Shown here: one piece after another, positions 1-9,710 of the stretch | Layout: each line of letters starts with the position of its first letter | How positions within the stretch are numbered: position 1 is the stretch's first letter | Notes under the pieces: model-generated | What the model was told of the DNA's origin: nothing | Database searches by the model: none | Seen by the model: the letters and a program-made list of their open reading frames with translations, nothing else | NCBI RefSeq assembly: GCF_023715415.1 | Contig: NZ_JAMBOB010000004.1 | Span: 310,001 to 374,000, forward strand | Direction: 5' to 3' | DNA length: 64,000 nt | Source of the DNA: Neobacillus niacini | Lineage (GTDB): Bacteria; Bacillota; Bacilli; Bacillales; Cytobacillaceae | Program-made: the position numbers and the translations under genes

Positions 1-302
1 GCTCCTCTCTGAAAGCCTTCTGCTGTCAGCGTCAAGAACCCCCATTGCCAAATGACCGAATCACCACCTTGGAGCCGTGGAAATAGCATAGTTGACCAGA
101 CATAAATCACAGCGATAAATAAAAACGGAGCGAATAACAGCAGCCATTTTTTAAAAGAAACACGGCCAAATAAAAAGGTCACTGTTACGGACCAAAGAAT
201 GGTCACAAGTGGTGTAATTGGATCGAAAAACACCGATAAGATTAAGATAGAAATGACGATAGCGAATGCTTTTATACTTGGATTCACCTCATTGAGCGAC
301 AT
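1..302 (-). CDS. ykoC: ECF transporter T component (YkoC-like), 3' part outside window
   Basis: Membrane-embedded coupling subunit of an energy-coupling factor importer that passes ATPase motion to the substrate-binding S subunit. Only the first ~100 codons are present. The start is ATG at 302-300 (protein begins MSLNEVNPSIKAFAIV), overlapping the last 14 bases of the ATPase gene, so the two are translationally coupled. The visible part contains hydrophobic stretches around residues 11-25, 28-45 and 52-68, as in EcfT N-termini. Identity rests on its place as fourth gene of a ykoFEDC-like operon and on its membrane character; the diagnostic cytoplasmic motifs lie outside the window. Confidence 0.85.
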   Translation of the reverse strand, partial: MSLNEVNPSIKAFAIVISILILSVFFDPITPLVTILWSVTVTFLFGRVSFKKWLLLFAPFLFIAVIYVWSTMLFPRLQGGDSVIWQWGFLTLTAEGFQRG

Positions 303-1908
303 GAATCTCTCTCCTTACGATTTCGTTTAGCAGCTGCTTTCTAAAAGGCAGCTTTAGCCTTGCTCTGTCTACGACTTCATGTTTTTCCCACAAGCTCTCA
401 GGTGTCCCCGAGAAAATCAACTCTCCCTCATCCAAAACATGTATGGTATCCGCATATTGGTCAACCAGTTCCATATCATGGGTAATCATCAAAACGGCAC
501 CCTGTTTTTCATCTAGTACCCTCATGATTTCATACGCTGTGTTGGCATCCTGCCCAAATGTCGGTTCATCAAGAATAAGCAGCTCTTGGTCATGAACGAG
601 CATGGTTGCGACACTCAAGCGACGCTTCTGCCCTTGGCTAAGGGAAAAAGGATGGGCATTAGCGTGTTTTTTCAATCCAATTTTTTCAAGGATGGCAAGA
701 GCAGTTGATTTGTGTTCAAGACCAAAGGCAATTTCCTCATAAACACTGTCAGTGATAAACTGATGCTCAGGATTTTGAAAAACATATCCCAAAAGCTGAA
801 ATAAATCCTTTTCCTTCCACTTGGAAAGCGGAACGCCGAGAAAATGAATCTCCCCTTGAGTAAGTGGAATCAGTCCGGCCAAACATTTTGATAGAGTCGT
901 CTTCCCCGACCCATTGGCGCCAACCAGTGCTGTCAGTTCTCCTTTTTGAATCGTCAGACTAACATTTTTCAAGTGTCCGCGTGCATACAGGCCACTAGCT
1001 TCGAGGATTGGTTTGCTTTTGGACCTGGTTTTGGTATCTTTTTTAAAAAAAGCATCTGGATCTTCAAGTCCTGACAGTAATTCATGATTTCGGAGCGGAG
1101 GTTTCTCCCCTTTATACACACCAGCATCCTTTGCTGTTAGGGCTGCCTCTACTACCTTTGGGAGCCAAATACCTTCCTTTTTCAAAAAAGGAGCAAATTC
1201 CCCAAAACATTGTTCAGAACTGCCATCGAAAAGAATACTCGCATTAGAATCGAAAACAAGACAGCGGTCAATCAGCTCCACCCAATCGTCAAGTTTATGT
1301 TCCACGACAATCAGCGTAAACGGGCGCTCTTTTTTTAAACGAGCGATGGTCTCTACTAGGTCTGAACTTGACTGAGGGTCAAGATTAGCCGTCGGTTCAT
1401 CAAGGATGATGACCTCCGGCTCGAGTGCTAATACACACGCAAGAGCAAGTTTCTGCTTTTGACCCCCAGATAGTGTATGAATCATGGTCTTTTTTTCAGC
1501 CTGCAGGCCTACCAATTTAAGTGCATGATTAATCTTCGCTTCCATCTCTGCCCGTGGTACATGGAAATTCTCCAAGCCAAACGCTACTTCCTCCTCAACG
1601 GTCAGCATACAGAATTGGCTTTCGGGGTCTTGAAAAACAATCCCGATTTTCTGGTTGAGTTCGCCCTGTTTAAATTCATCCAGATTTCGCCCTTCAAAAG
1701 TAATGCTCCCTACCAATTCTCCATCCACTGCCTCCGGATACAGCTTGTTTAGACAATAAGCAAGTGTACTTTTTCCCGAACCGCTTGGGCCAAGAAGTAA
1801 CAGTGATTGATTTTTCAAGACGGAAAAAGAAAGGTCTTTGAAAATAGCGCCCTCTTCATAGCTGAATCCCAGTCCCTCTACCTGAATCTGTGGTTCAAAC
1901 CGTGACAT
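289..1908 (-). CDS. ykoD: ECF transporter double ATPase subunit (YkoD-like)
   Basis: 539-residue ATPase with two fused ABC cassettes, powering uptake of a thiamine precursor (hydroxymethylpyrimidine or thiamine) with YkoC and YkoE. Cassette 1: Walker A GPSGSGKST at residues 40-48, LSGGQ signature, Walker B IILDEPT. Cassette 2: Walker A GANGSGKTT near residue 330, an LSQGQ signature and LLILDEPTFGQD. The fused arrangement replaces the separate EcfA1/EcfA2 pair, as in B. subtilis YkoD. The gene overlaps ykoE upstream by 14 bases and ykoC downstream by 14 bases. Expression should follow the TPP riboswitch at 3173-3257. Confidence 0.95.
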   Translation of the reverse strand: MSRFEPQIQVEGLGFSYEEGAIFKDLSFSVLKNQSLLLLGPSGSGKSTLAYCLNKLYPEAVDGELVGSITFEGRNLDEFKQGELNQKIGIVFQDPESQFCMLTVEEEVAFGLENFHVPRAEMEAKINHALKLVGLQAEKKTMIHTLSGGQKQKLALACVLALEPEVIILDEPTANLDPQSSSDLVETIARLKKERPFTLIVVEHKLDDWVELIDRCLVFDSNASILFDGSSEQCFGEFAPFLKKEGIWLPKVVEAALTAKDAGVYKGEKPPLRNHELLSGLEDPDAFFKKDTKTRSKSKPILEASGLYARGHLKNVSLTIQKGELTALVGANGSGKTTLSKCLAGLIPLTQGEIHFLGVPLSKWKEKDLFQLLGYVFQNPEHQFITDSVYEEIAFGLEHKSTALAILEKIGLKKHANAHPFSLSQGQKRRLSVATMLVHDQELLILDEPTFGQDANTAYEIMRVLDEKQGAVLMITHDMELVDQYADTIHVLDEGELIFSGTPESLWEKHEVVDRARLKLPFRKQLLNEIVRREIHVAQ

Positions 1909-2476
1909 TGCGCTTGTGTTCCTTTCCTAATGGAAAACTGTTTAAGGCCCCTGTTTTGGCAAGACCTTCACTTAGATACTTACCAAGTAAACCAGCGAGC
2001 AATGCTCCGCTCACAAGGCGGACAAAGAACATAGCGGTCACATAACCTGGCGACAGAGCGGCAAATCCTGAGACATAAAAGCCCCAAGCAAAGCTAAATA
2101 GTGATGAACCCATCCCTGCTGCCATCAATACCCAGGTCGAATAATTCTTCCACCTTGTTGCGGCAAAGACAGTTTCCGCGCCTAAACCTTGGATCATACC
2201 GGAGATGATCAACTGCGGTCCAACTGCGTTTCCAAGCATAACCTCCACCGTCGCAGCGACTGTTTCAGAGAGAAAGGCAGCACCCGGCTTGCGAATAATA
2301 TAAGCCGCAATAATCGAAACGATAAACCAAATTCCAAAGATAATATCATAGCCAATCAAACCAAATAGACCGAAAAGAACATTACCGAGTTGGAGAAACA
2401 ACAGATAGACGACAGCAAACACAACGGCTAGTACGGATAAAACAATAACCTCACGGAGTTTCCATTTTGCGAGCAT
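1895..2476 (-). CDS. ykoE: ECF transporter S component for thiamine precursor (YkoE-like)
   Basis: Integral membrane substrate-binding subunit, 193 residues with about five to six hydrophobic segments. It starts MLAKWKLREVIVLSVLAVVF, typical of YkoE proteins. It abuts ykoF (start at 2476, ykoF stop at 2477) and overlaps ykoD. In the family it determines specificity for hydroxymethylpyrimidine or thiamine; the TPP riboswitch upstream supports that here. The exact ligand cannot be told from sequence. Confidence 0.93.
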   Translation of the reverse strand: MLAKWKLREVIVLSVLAVVFAVVYLLFLQLGNVLFGLFGLIGYDIIFGIWFIVSIIAAYIIRKPGAAFLSETVAATVEVMLGNAVGPQLIISGMIQGLGAETVFAATRWKNYSTWVLMAAGMGSSLFSFAWGFYVSGFAALSPGYVTAMFFVRLVSGALLAGLLGKYLSEGLAKTGALNSFPLGKEHKRNVTV

Positions 2477-3076
2477 TTATTTATCCCCCTTTTTTGAAGG
2501 GCTGTTCGCAGACATCGCAACCGTCATAACGATATGTGTAGAATCGCTATCGTGCGCACCTTGGAAAGCATCCTCCAATGTTTTGAAAACCTTGTTCGCA
2601 TCGCCATCAAGTCTTGATGCATAGTGAACCCCTTTTGTAAAAGTTCCCTGTTCCTGAGCAAGTTTACACTGATCCATAATCACATTCATATAGGTTGGAA
2701 TCCCCATTGGATATAGGGCAAATTGGACAGCCACTTCTTGTTTAATTTGCTGTGATTTTTCCTCATTAAGTCGCTCGGAGTTTTCGGATAGATAAACATC
2801 GCCTGCAGAATCTCCGGGACAGCCATTTGAAAAGGTCGCTTGCAGCACAACATGATCACCGTTTTTTGATGATTCTAAGAAAATAGCTTTCACAACATCA
2901 AAAACATGCTCGGACCTGCCTCTTACACATGTACTCACATCGTCCGACTCCATCCAAACCTTTGAAGTATCTACTTCCTTTAATGCTGATAGAATAATAT
3001 CTACAAACCTATCAGACATCGGATAAATCGAAAAACGCGCCCCTGTGATTTCACTTGTTCCACAAAAATTAGACAT
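2477..3076 (-). CDS. ykoF: Thiamine/HMP-binding protein YkoF
   Basis: First gene of the operon. 199-residue soluble protein made of two similar halves (about residues 8-95 and 118-195), each of the YkoF ACT-like fold. The halves share the pattern of an 'ArFSIYPM / vqFALYPMG' strand followed by a helix and an 'ASRLDGDANKVFKTL / VSTCVRGRSEHVFDVV' segment. B. subtilis YkoF binds thiamine and is thought to hand HMP or thiamine to or from the transporter. The start ATG at 3076 lies ~30 bases downstream of the riboswitch terminator and follows GGGGGAA-type purine-rich sequence. Confidence 0.95.
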   Translation of the reverse strand: MSNFCGTSEITGARFSIYPMSDRFVDIILSALKEVDTSKVWMESDDVSTCVRGRSEHVFDVVKAIFLESSKNGDHVVLQATFSNGCPGDSAGDVYLSENSERLNEEKSQQIKQEVAVQFALYPMGIPTYMNVIMDQCKLAQEQGTFTKGVHYASRLDGDANKVFKTLEDAFQGAHDSDSTHIVMTVAMSANSPSKKGDK

Positions 3077-3106
3077 CTAAAATTCCCCCTATCGTTATTT
3101 GGCAAC

Positions 3107-3134
3107 AAAAAAACTGCATCCCATGGGAATGCAG
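3107..3134 (-). terminator. Rho-independent terminator of the TPP riboswitch
   Basis: On the minus strand a perfect stem CTGCATTCCCATGGGATGCAG is followed by seven T residues. It lies between the aptamer and ykoF, the arrangement of a transcription-terminating thiamine riboswitch: TPP binding should favour this hairpin and switch off ykoFEDC. Confidence 0.93.
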
Positions 3135-3172
3135 TCGAATCATATCAACGTTGATGTAACGATAATCTTCTC

Positions 3173-3257
3173 CTGCACTTCCCCACGCTAGTATTATCTA
3201 GATCGGGTCATAAGGGTCGGACAAACGTCCTCTCAGCCAAAAAAGCTCCCCTAGTGC
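3173..3257 (-). promoter_or_regulatory. TPP (THI-box) riboswitch aptamer
   Basis: Read on the minus strand the segment contains the conserved thiamine-pyrophosphate aptamer blocks in order: ACTAGGGGAGC, GGCTGAGAGG, GACCCTTATGACCCGAT, CTAGATAATACTAGCG and GGGGAAGTGCAG. The P1 arms TGCACTAGGGG and the closing GTGCA pair. It precedes ykoF and a terminator, so it should repress the thiamine-precursor transporter operon when TPP is plentiful. Confidence 0.97.
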
Positions 3258-3329
3258 AAAAACCGTATGCAATTTTCATTGTTGCCTTAATAGTAAGATA
3301 AATTCTTCCTCTTGTAAAGGAACTTATTT

Positions 3330-3401
3330 GGTGCCTGTCACCATAGCCTTTGGCTATGGTGACAGGCACCGCTCGTGGACACTGTCCACCTCAGGCGGAC
3401 A
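3330..3401. repeat. Palindromic repeat, inverted-pair unit
   Basis: Two opposed copies of the core GGTGCCTGTCACC (3330-3342) and GGTGACAGGCACC (3358-3370) form a perfect hairpin whose 19-bp arms extend through CATAGCC/GGCTATG. It is followed by GTGGACACTGTCCAC, a second palindrome, and CTCAGGCGGACA. The same modules recur at eight other intergenic loci up to 24.3 kb. It sits between the riboswitch region and the 3' end of the giant secreted-protein gene. Confidence 0.9.
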
Positions 3402-3458
3402 TTTTATTTCAAAAAAGGTGGAGAGAGTATCTCTACTCTTTCCACCTTTTAAAAGTAT

Positions 3459-6400
3459 TTATTTTTTTCCTTTACTAGGATCAACCGTAAAGGTTATTTC
3501 TGTTGTAGCCTCATTGTAGTGTGTGAAGAAACCATTGTTGAATTGATCTTTCGCTAAAACAATGATTTTGTAGGTTCCAGGCATTTTAGGCGTCCATGAA
3601 ACTGTGCTGTTTACTCCATAATCTTGTAATAGGGTAATATCCCCTTTTTCATCTTGAAGTAAGAAACGATACACCGCATATCTGCTTCCTTCTGAGGTAG
3701 CAGTGAACTGATGTGGATTCCTAAATGCATGGTTACCATTTACAACGTAGGATATGCTGACTTTTGTCACTACTTCATCGGTAACCATAACTTGAGCCAC
3801 TGAGCTTTCGTTTCCGGAAACGTCTGCTGCAGTCACTAAAATCACTGCACCTACTACTTGCTTTGATATCTCAATTGTGAAGTCGCCTTCTGCATTGGCT
3901 TTAGTATTGCCAATTTCTTCACCATTTACCTTTGCTGTCACATTTGCGCCTGGTTCGGCTTTTCCACTAATAAATAGGTCATTGTCATTAACCCCATTTA
4001 CAACAGGGACTTCTGGTGCAGTTACGTCAATAACTGTTACTTCAGCAGCTTCACTAACATTACCTGCAGCATCTGATGAAGTAACTAGAATCTTCGTTCC
4101 TGCTTTTTGCAAGGCTATTTCAATTGTGAAATCTCCTGCTGCATTTGCAGTAGTTGAGCCAATTTCTTGACCATCAACTTTTGCTGCTACAACTGCATTG
4201 GCTTCCGTTGTTCCGCTAATTTCTGTTGCTTTATCTGTTACAGCATTAACAACGGGTGCTTCTGGGTTACTAGTATCAGTACCAATCAATTCTTTCGTGT
4301 CCCTTACACGGATTCGTGTACCATCTGCAAAAGTACCAGAGAGACCGACTGCTTCAAGTGTATCGCCAACTTTAAGAACAGGGACTGGACCGCTTTGGTT
4401 AACAATATAACCATCTGTGAAGACTAAAATGTCGCCAGATCCATCATTGATTACATAAGAATTAGCGTCAAAAATGGATACCACTTTACCTTTTACCTTA
4501 ACAAGCAGACCTTGGTTTGCATCGGACGTCGCTTCACCTGTAGGTACTAATTTAGGCTGTAAAGGTTCACCTGTACCAATTTTTATGACATCCTGATTAA
4601 AGCTAGTAAACTCAATTTCTTTGTTTCCGTCAAAAGTAATAATGTGCCCGTAAATACGAACCTTATCACCTGGTTTTATGCTATCAGCTGGAACCTCTTG
4701 GAATGCCATGATTCCGCCGGTTTCATCCTCTACATAGAATGCATCGAAGAATACTCCAGCGCCTGTTGTTACAGTTCCTTCTATGACAGTATGAGTGTCT
4801 TCTGCCAATTTACGAGCATCGCCGATTTTCGCTACTTTTGTTTCGCGTCCGGCCAGCCAGTTAATCGCATTAAGTGAGAATTCGTCATTGCCTTTTGGCT
4901 CGTACGATTCATCAATCTGCTTATCATTGAAAATGTTCATACCAGAAACGATGATACGTCCATTTTCTCCGATTTCTTCTGAGGCGATTAATGGAATCGC
5001 TGACCCGCCAGTTGCATCGGATACTGCATCATAGGTGTAGCCGCCTTTGATATTACCTTGATAAGTGGTTTCATTTCCTTTTGCTAAAATCGTAACCTTA
5101 CCTCCGTCAGTTAACGGTTGGTTATTAGCTGCCGATAAACTTGTTCCACTATAGTAATCTAAGAATGATACGCGGTCCGTAATATAATTCGAAACTAAGC
5201 CCGGGGATACACGGACAGCAAATGGGCTTACCTTTGGATCGCTCCAGAAGTTACCTTCTTCACTATCATCGAATACCCCGTCATTACCCATACGAATCGT
5301 TGAACCAATTTCCCCTAATAAAGAGTTATTGATTGTAGGGTCCGTGCTATTATTACTCTTACCTGCAAACAAGACGGAGCCGCCATTTTTTACAAACTTA
5401 GCAATGGCTGCACTTTCCTCTGCTGTAAACGCCGTACGATTGTGTGTAATGACTAAAACTTTTACAGTGCTTAATACTGCATCCGAAAAGGTTTCTTTGT
5501 TTTCAACAACCGTATAACCTTCTTTTTGTAAAAGAATGGTAAAGGCTTTAAGGTTGTCTTTATAAGTCCCACCGTCTGAACTTGTGTTTTCATTGTTGTG
5601 TTTCGCGTCAATCATTACTTTTATTCCCAGTGGCTCTTTTACATTAACATCCAGAGTAAATTGGTGATTCCCATAATCAGATGAAGCCACAGCGATTAAT
5701 TTGTGATCGCCTTTTATTGTATTGCTCCACGTAAAGCTTGCGGTTCCAACGCCCTTCGATACGATAGATGAAAGAGTTTGTGTCCCAATAAGGTTCGCAT
5801 CTATTACCTCATCGTAGTAAAGGTCCACTTTTACATTTTGTACATCTTGTGTACCGTTATTGCTTACACTTGCTTTTAATGTAGCTGGATTGCCTTCAAA
5901 AATTACTTCTCCTTCAACGTCGATTCCGTTAACACGAACGTCAACTGCTTCTTCTTTTGACCAAATTGGAGCAGAATACATTCTTTCACCATCTGCTTGT
6001 GTTACACGAACTACAAACCATTGCTGTCCGCCAGCCACATTGTAAGATGGTTCCCATGTGAAATCCTTTGTCATTGGAGAATATGAATCAACAACAACGC
6101 CGCCATTTGTGATTAATTCTACTTTTTCAACTCTATCATCTGATTTATAATCAGCAGCTAAGTAGTCATATTCACTCATAGAGCGATTTTCAGCAACTAA
6201 GTCGCTTCCTTTAATCTTGAACTTCAAATCCTTGCTGTCAACGGTAGATCCCATATAATAACCATTTGCTAGTACATCTAGCGTAAAGTTTGGATCTTCT
6301 ACCATGTACACACGCATATTACGCATAGAGTGTAATAGAGATGTTTGTGAAAGATCGTCAGCTACGATTACTGTACGAGCTCTTGTTTGTCCCCATGTTC

Positions 6401-9400
6401 CTTCATGGTTATCCTCACCATAAGTTGGAGCTACGTGCCAGCCTAAGTCTAGTACAGAGAAGAACTTCTTCTCAGCATTTGCATAAGCATAGTGTCCGGA
6501 ACCATTACCAACCTCAAGCATGGTGAAAAGCTTGTCCACTTCTTTGTTATAAGGTTTGAAGTTGTTGAAAGCAGCATTTGACATATCAGGGTGGTTAAAT
6601 TGTCCGACGATATCATCGTAAGTCATAACCCATGCATAGTATTGGTTTAGATCTTGGTATTGCTTGCCGTTAATATTACGATCGATAAAGTTCTCTGAAC
6701 CAAAGATATTGGAATGTCCCCATGTTGTAGAAGTCATTTCAAACGCTGGGAAAACTACATATTCACCATTTTTAGTGTTCTGATCAGCTAGATCCTTCGT
6801 TAACTGCCAATCTGAACCACCTGTACGTTCTTGCATACCATCACGAACAACAGTGTCCTGACCAAGTAGGGTTGGATCGATATCGTGTGAGTGGTCAGAG
6901 AAAGCAAACCAGTCATATCCGTATCTTTTACCAGCAGCAACTGCTGCTTCTGGACTACCTGCACCATCATGTGAAATATTCGTATGATTGTGAGTAGTTC
7001 CACGGTAATGATTACCGCCAGTGAAACGAGGAACAGATTCAAACGTCCATTCTTTTGTACCTTTATTACTTTTAGAGTCAGTTGCTTCTACTTTAACGGT
7101 ATGAACACCGTTTTCAAGGTCTTGCTCAGGTGTGAATTTAACTTGCTTTTTACTGATTGTTGCGTTTGTTACTTCTAATCCATCAAACCAAACCTTTACA
7201 GTTGTTGTATCTACTTCGCTTGGGTCTTCCATAACAACTGAAATTTCTGGCCGCGGGCTTTCTACCCTAGTACCATTTTGAGGGGTTTCGCTTAGGAATT
7301 CTGGTGCAAATGTGTCTTCAATCAAGGTTACTTGATGCGGCGCACTAGCTGTTCCAGAAGTTTGCGTCTTTTCTCCTGACTTTGCCTCAATATAGTATTC
7401 AAACGCATTAGCAGGTACGTCAGTTACATTAAGAGTAGCCGTATAACGACCTTCAGTTGTAGAAGTCATCGGAAGTGCTGTAAATTCCGCTGCATTTTCC
7501 GCACGGTAGTAAGCTGTAACAGACTCTGCACCGCTTGCAATTGCTACAAACTCAATGTTTGTATCTTGAAATACTTCTGTTAATGGAGTATGGCTCAAGT
7601 TTAACATCGCCACGATATCTTTATCATCACGTGGGAATACTTGATATCCATTAACGTGTGTAGCATTTGTTGTATATTGTCCAACGATACCAGTAATCGA
7701 ATAGTTGTTACCAACTACAAGATCAGTATCTGGCTTAATTTCTGTACCGCCCATTACCCTGATTGTAGTTGATTTATTATTTTCATCTACCAAAGTTACA
7801 TTGTAATTTGCGCCGGTAGCTGCAACAGCAGATACTTTACCGCTTACTTTTACAAGGCTACCTTCAAGAGGCTCGGCCACTGTAAATGTATTTAAATCAA
7901 GAATCGTAATATCCTTGACAGCTGGAATTGGATTTCCTTCGCTGACTTTAACAATTGCTGTTGGTTCGAATTCCGTTAGACCATTATAAACAATGACTTT
8001 CCCTGTCACTTTTAATTTGTCGCCACGTTGAATGCTAAGTCCTGAATCAAAGCTTCCAAATACGTTGATACCGCCAGTTTCGTCTTGGATATAATAGTTA
8101 TTTTTCTGAGTTCCAAGAACACCATTTTGAACGGTTACGACACCTTCGATCGTATAAAAATTGTTGAGGTTAAGCAAGATCCCTTTAGAGTCAGTTGCTT
8201 TTACCTCATTTATAGGTGTGGCAACATCTAATACAGCTTTTTCAATAGGAACAGGCAAACTTTCTAACATAGTTCCTTTATCGCTAGTTGTCTTCTGTGT
8301 AACATAAACTGTAGCAGGTGCATTGTTAATCGTAATGTTGAAATCTCCTGAAGTACCTGCTTTTACTTCAGTTGTAGTTAGTTTTTGAGTAGCAGCTTCA
8401 TCCGCATAAACATTGATGATGGCTTCCTTAACCGCTGCGCCAGCGCCGCCGATTAAAGTTCCTTGCCCAGCGTTAACCATATAGCTTAACTTATCAAAAA
8501 TAACATTGCTACTCGGAGCAGCTTTATTAATTTGTATAGCAGCACTTTCGTCAAGATCAGTCTGTGTAGCAGAAACAAAAACTGCTGTCAGCGCTTTTTC
8601 AGACGTGAAGTTGATGTCAAAGGAACCGTCTTCTTCTGCTGTTACTGTTGAAAGAGGAGTTCCATTGGTTGCGTTTTCATATACATTAATAGTTGAATTT
8701 CCTTCAACTGCTTCAGGTCCTCCTGTTACCTTAACGGTAGTACCTTCTTGTAAAAATTGAATATTATAACCTTTCGGCTGTAAACTAATTTGTGGAACCA
8801 TTGGTTCTTCAGGAGTGCTTGCAGTGTTTTTAGGTGTAATAACAGGACCTACAAAAAAGTCACCTGCGTTGTCATTAGTATCCCATGCATTCCCTTTACC
8901 TGAAGCAGGTTGAGTATTTGCATATGGTCTGCGGGTTGCACTAGTTGTATTGGAAAGTCCCTTTGTCGGAGCAGTCCCTTCAAAAGTTGTTGCACTGCCA
9001 TATCCAACTAAATCAACTAAATCACCATTTTTATCTACTAATCTAACTTTACCATTCGACCCTGACATAGCAATTGTACCGGAATCATCTGCCAAAACAG
9101 GCTCTGTTCCGGTTGACCCACCAGCTTGGGTAATTAAATAGTAACCGTATGCAGGAATAGTATTATTTAAAGGAGTAGAGTTAGTAAATGCACCGGTATT
9201 TGAAGCATATTCTACCTTCCATCCTTCCAATAAAATCGGTTCATTTGTAGGGTTGTATAACTCAATAAAGTCCTTTTTAAAAGGGGCTCCAGAGTTTCCC
9301 CCACCGCCATAAACTTGAGAGATTACTACATGATTTGCCTGTTCGGCATAGGCTTTCCCCATTAAGCCGCTTGGTAAAAAGGTGCTAACTAATAAGAGAA

Positions 9401-9455
9401 ACGCCATGAATGTTCTTATCCAGCGTTTTAAAAATTTCCCCTTGCTATAACTCAT
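3459..9455 (-). CDS. Giant secreted lamin-tail / PHP-metallohydrolase multidomain protein
   Basis: 1998-residue extracellular protein. Residues 1-38 form a signal peptide (K/R-rich start, hydrophobic core, AYA-E cleavage). Residues ~41-165 are a lamin-tail domain (VVISQVYGGGGN...DFIELYNP). Then follow Ig-like modules, an OB-fold-like 'YYIQDETGGINVFG' domain (~430-600), and a PHP/CehA-type metallohydrolase domain starting with the metal-binding H822-N-H824 and a later FSDHSHD motif. Further on are a CARDB-like segment, a ThuA/GATase-like segment (~1290-1500), a second OB-like 'FYVEDETGGIMAF' domain and two Ig-like repeats (~1735-1895). There is no LPXTG or SLH anchor, so it is probably released. 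A role in degrading extracellular nucleic acid or phosphodiesters is an inference from the domain pairing. Start: ATG with AAAGGGTGG eight bases upstream. Confidence 0.88.
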   Translation of the reverse strand: MSYSKGKFLKRWIRTFMAFLLLVSTFLPSGLMGKAYAEQANHVVISQVYGGGGNSGAPFKKDFIELYNPTNEPILLEGWKVEYASNTGAFTNSTPLNNTIPAYGYYLITQAGGSTGTEPVLADDSGTIAMSGSNGKVRLVDKNGDLVDLVGYGSATTFEGTAPTKGLSNTTSATRRPYANTQPASGKGNAWDTNDNAGDFFVGPVITPKNTASTPEEPMVPQISLQPKGYNIQFLQEGTTVKVTGGPEAVEGNSTINVYENATNGTPLSTVTAEEDGSFDINFTSEKALTAVFVSATQTDLDESAAIQINKAAPSSNVIFDKLSYMVNAGQGTLIGGAGAAVKEAIINVYADEAATQKLTTTEVKAGTSGDFNITINNAPATVYVTQKTTSDKGTMLESLPVPIEKAVLDVATPINEVKATDSKGILLNLNNFYTIEGVVTVQNGVLGTQKNNYYIQDETGGINVFGSFDSGLSIQRGDKLKVTGKVIVYNGLTEFEPTAIVKVSEGNPIPAVKDITILDLNTFTVAEPLEGSLVKVSGKVSAVAATGANYNVTLVDENNKSTTIRVMGGTEIKPDTDLVVGNNYSITGIVGQYTTNATHVNGYQVFPRDDKDIVAMLNLSHTPLTEVFQDTNIEFVAIASGAESVTAYYRAENAAEFTALPMTSTTEGRYTATLNVTDVPANAFEYYIEAKSGEKTQTSGTASAPHQVTLIEDTFAPEFLSETPQNGTRVESPRPEISVVMEDPSEVDTTTVKVWFDGLEVTNATISKKQVKFTPEQDLENGVHTVKVEATDSKSNKGTKEWTFESVPRFTGGNHYRGTTHNHTNISHDGAGSPEAAVAAGKRYGYDWFAFSDHSHDIDPTLLGQDTVVRDGMQERTGGSDWQLTKDLADQNTKNGEYVVFPAFEMTSTTWGHSNIFGSENFIDRNINGKQYQDLNQYYAWVMTYDDIVGQFNHPDMSNAAFNNFKPYNKEVDKLFTMLEVGNGSGHYAYANAEKKFFSVLDLGWHVAPTYGEDNHEGTWGQTRARTVIVADDLSQTSLLHSMRNMRVYMVEDPNFTLDVLANGYYMGSTVDSKDLKFKIKGSDLVAENRSMSEYDYLAADYKSDDRVEKVELITNGGVVVDSYSPMTKDFTWEPSYNVAGGQQWFVVRVTQADGERMYSAPIWSKEEAVDVRVNGIDVEGEVIFEGNPATLKASVSNNGTQDVQNVKVDLYYDEVIDANLIGTQTLSSIVSKGVGTASFTWSNTIKGDHKLIAVASSDYGNHQFTLDVNVKEPLGIKVMIDAKHNNENTSSDGGTYKDNLKAFTILLQKEGYTVVENKETFSDAVLSTVKVLVITHNRTAFTAEESAAIAKFVKNGGSVLFAGKSNNSTDPTINNSLLGEIGSTIRMGNDGVFDDSEEGNFWSDPKVSPFAVRVSPGLVSNYITDRVSFLDYYSGTSLSAANNQPLTDGGKVTILAKGNETTYQGNIKGGYTYDAVSDATGGSAIPLIASEEIGENGRIIVSGMNIFNDKQIDESYEPKGNDEFSLNAINWLAGRETKVAKIGDARKLAEDTHTVIEGTVTTGAGVFFDAFYVEDETGGIMAFQEVPADSIKPGDKVRIYGHIITFDGNKEIEFTSFNQDVIKIGTGEPLQPKLVPTGEATSDANQGLLVKVKGKVVSIFDANSYVINDGSGDILVFTDGYIVNQSGPVPVLKVGDTLEAVGLSGTFADGTRIRVRDTKELIGTDTSNPEAPVVNAVTDKATEISGTTEANAVVAAKVDGQEIGSTTANAAGDFTIEIALQKAGTKILVTSSDAAGNVSEAAEVTVIDVTAPEVPVVNGVNDNDLFISGKAEPGANVTAKVNGEEIGNTKANAEGDFTIEISKQVVGAVILVTAADVSGNESSVAQVMVTDEVVTKVSISYVVNGNHAFRNPHQFTATSEGSRYAVYRFLLQDEKGDITLLQDYGVNSTVSWTPKMPGTYKIIVLAKDQFNNGFFTHYNEATTEITFTVDPSKGKK

Positions 9456-9710
9456 CTCTGTACCACCCTTTTGTTAGTTTTGCTATCTATTTCTACTTTT
9501 TTGAAAAATAGTCCCCTCTCTCTCTCCATAATATGTAGCTCTATTATTCTACAAAATTTTCACTAATATAGGAATAACCAAAATCATGGAATTATACTGA
9601 TAATTTTCGACTTATGTATACAAAATTAGGAGAAATGTGATTATATATAGGAGGATTTCTTTTTTACGTTTAAAATTATTTTATAAAAACATTACTGGGG
9701 AGGTTGAAAG
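9456..9710. other. Divergent promoter region
   Basis: 255 bases between two divergent starts. Very AT-rich. Holds the ribosome site of the giant secreted protein on the minus strand (AAAGGGTGG) and, on the plus strand, GGGGAGG before the GTG start at 9711. I found no convincing operator or riboswitch and cannot place -35/-10 boxes with confidence. Confidence 0.5.

Noticed and set aside
3877..9141. Plus-strand reading frames opposite the giant secreted-protein gene
   Set aside because: They lack ribosome sites and family matches and mirror the coding bias of the minus strand.
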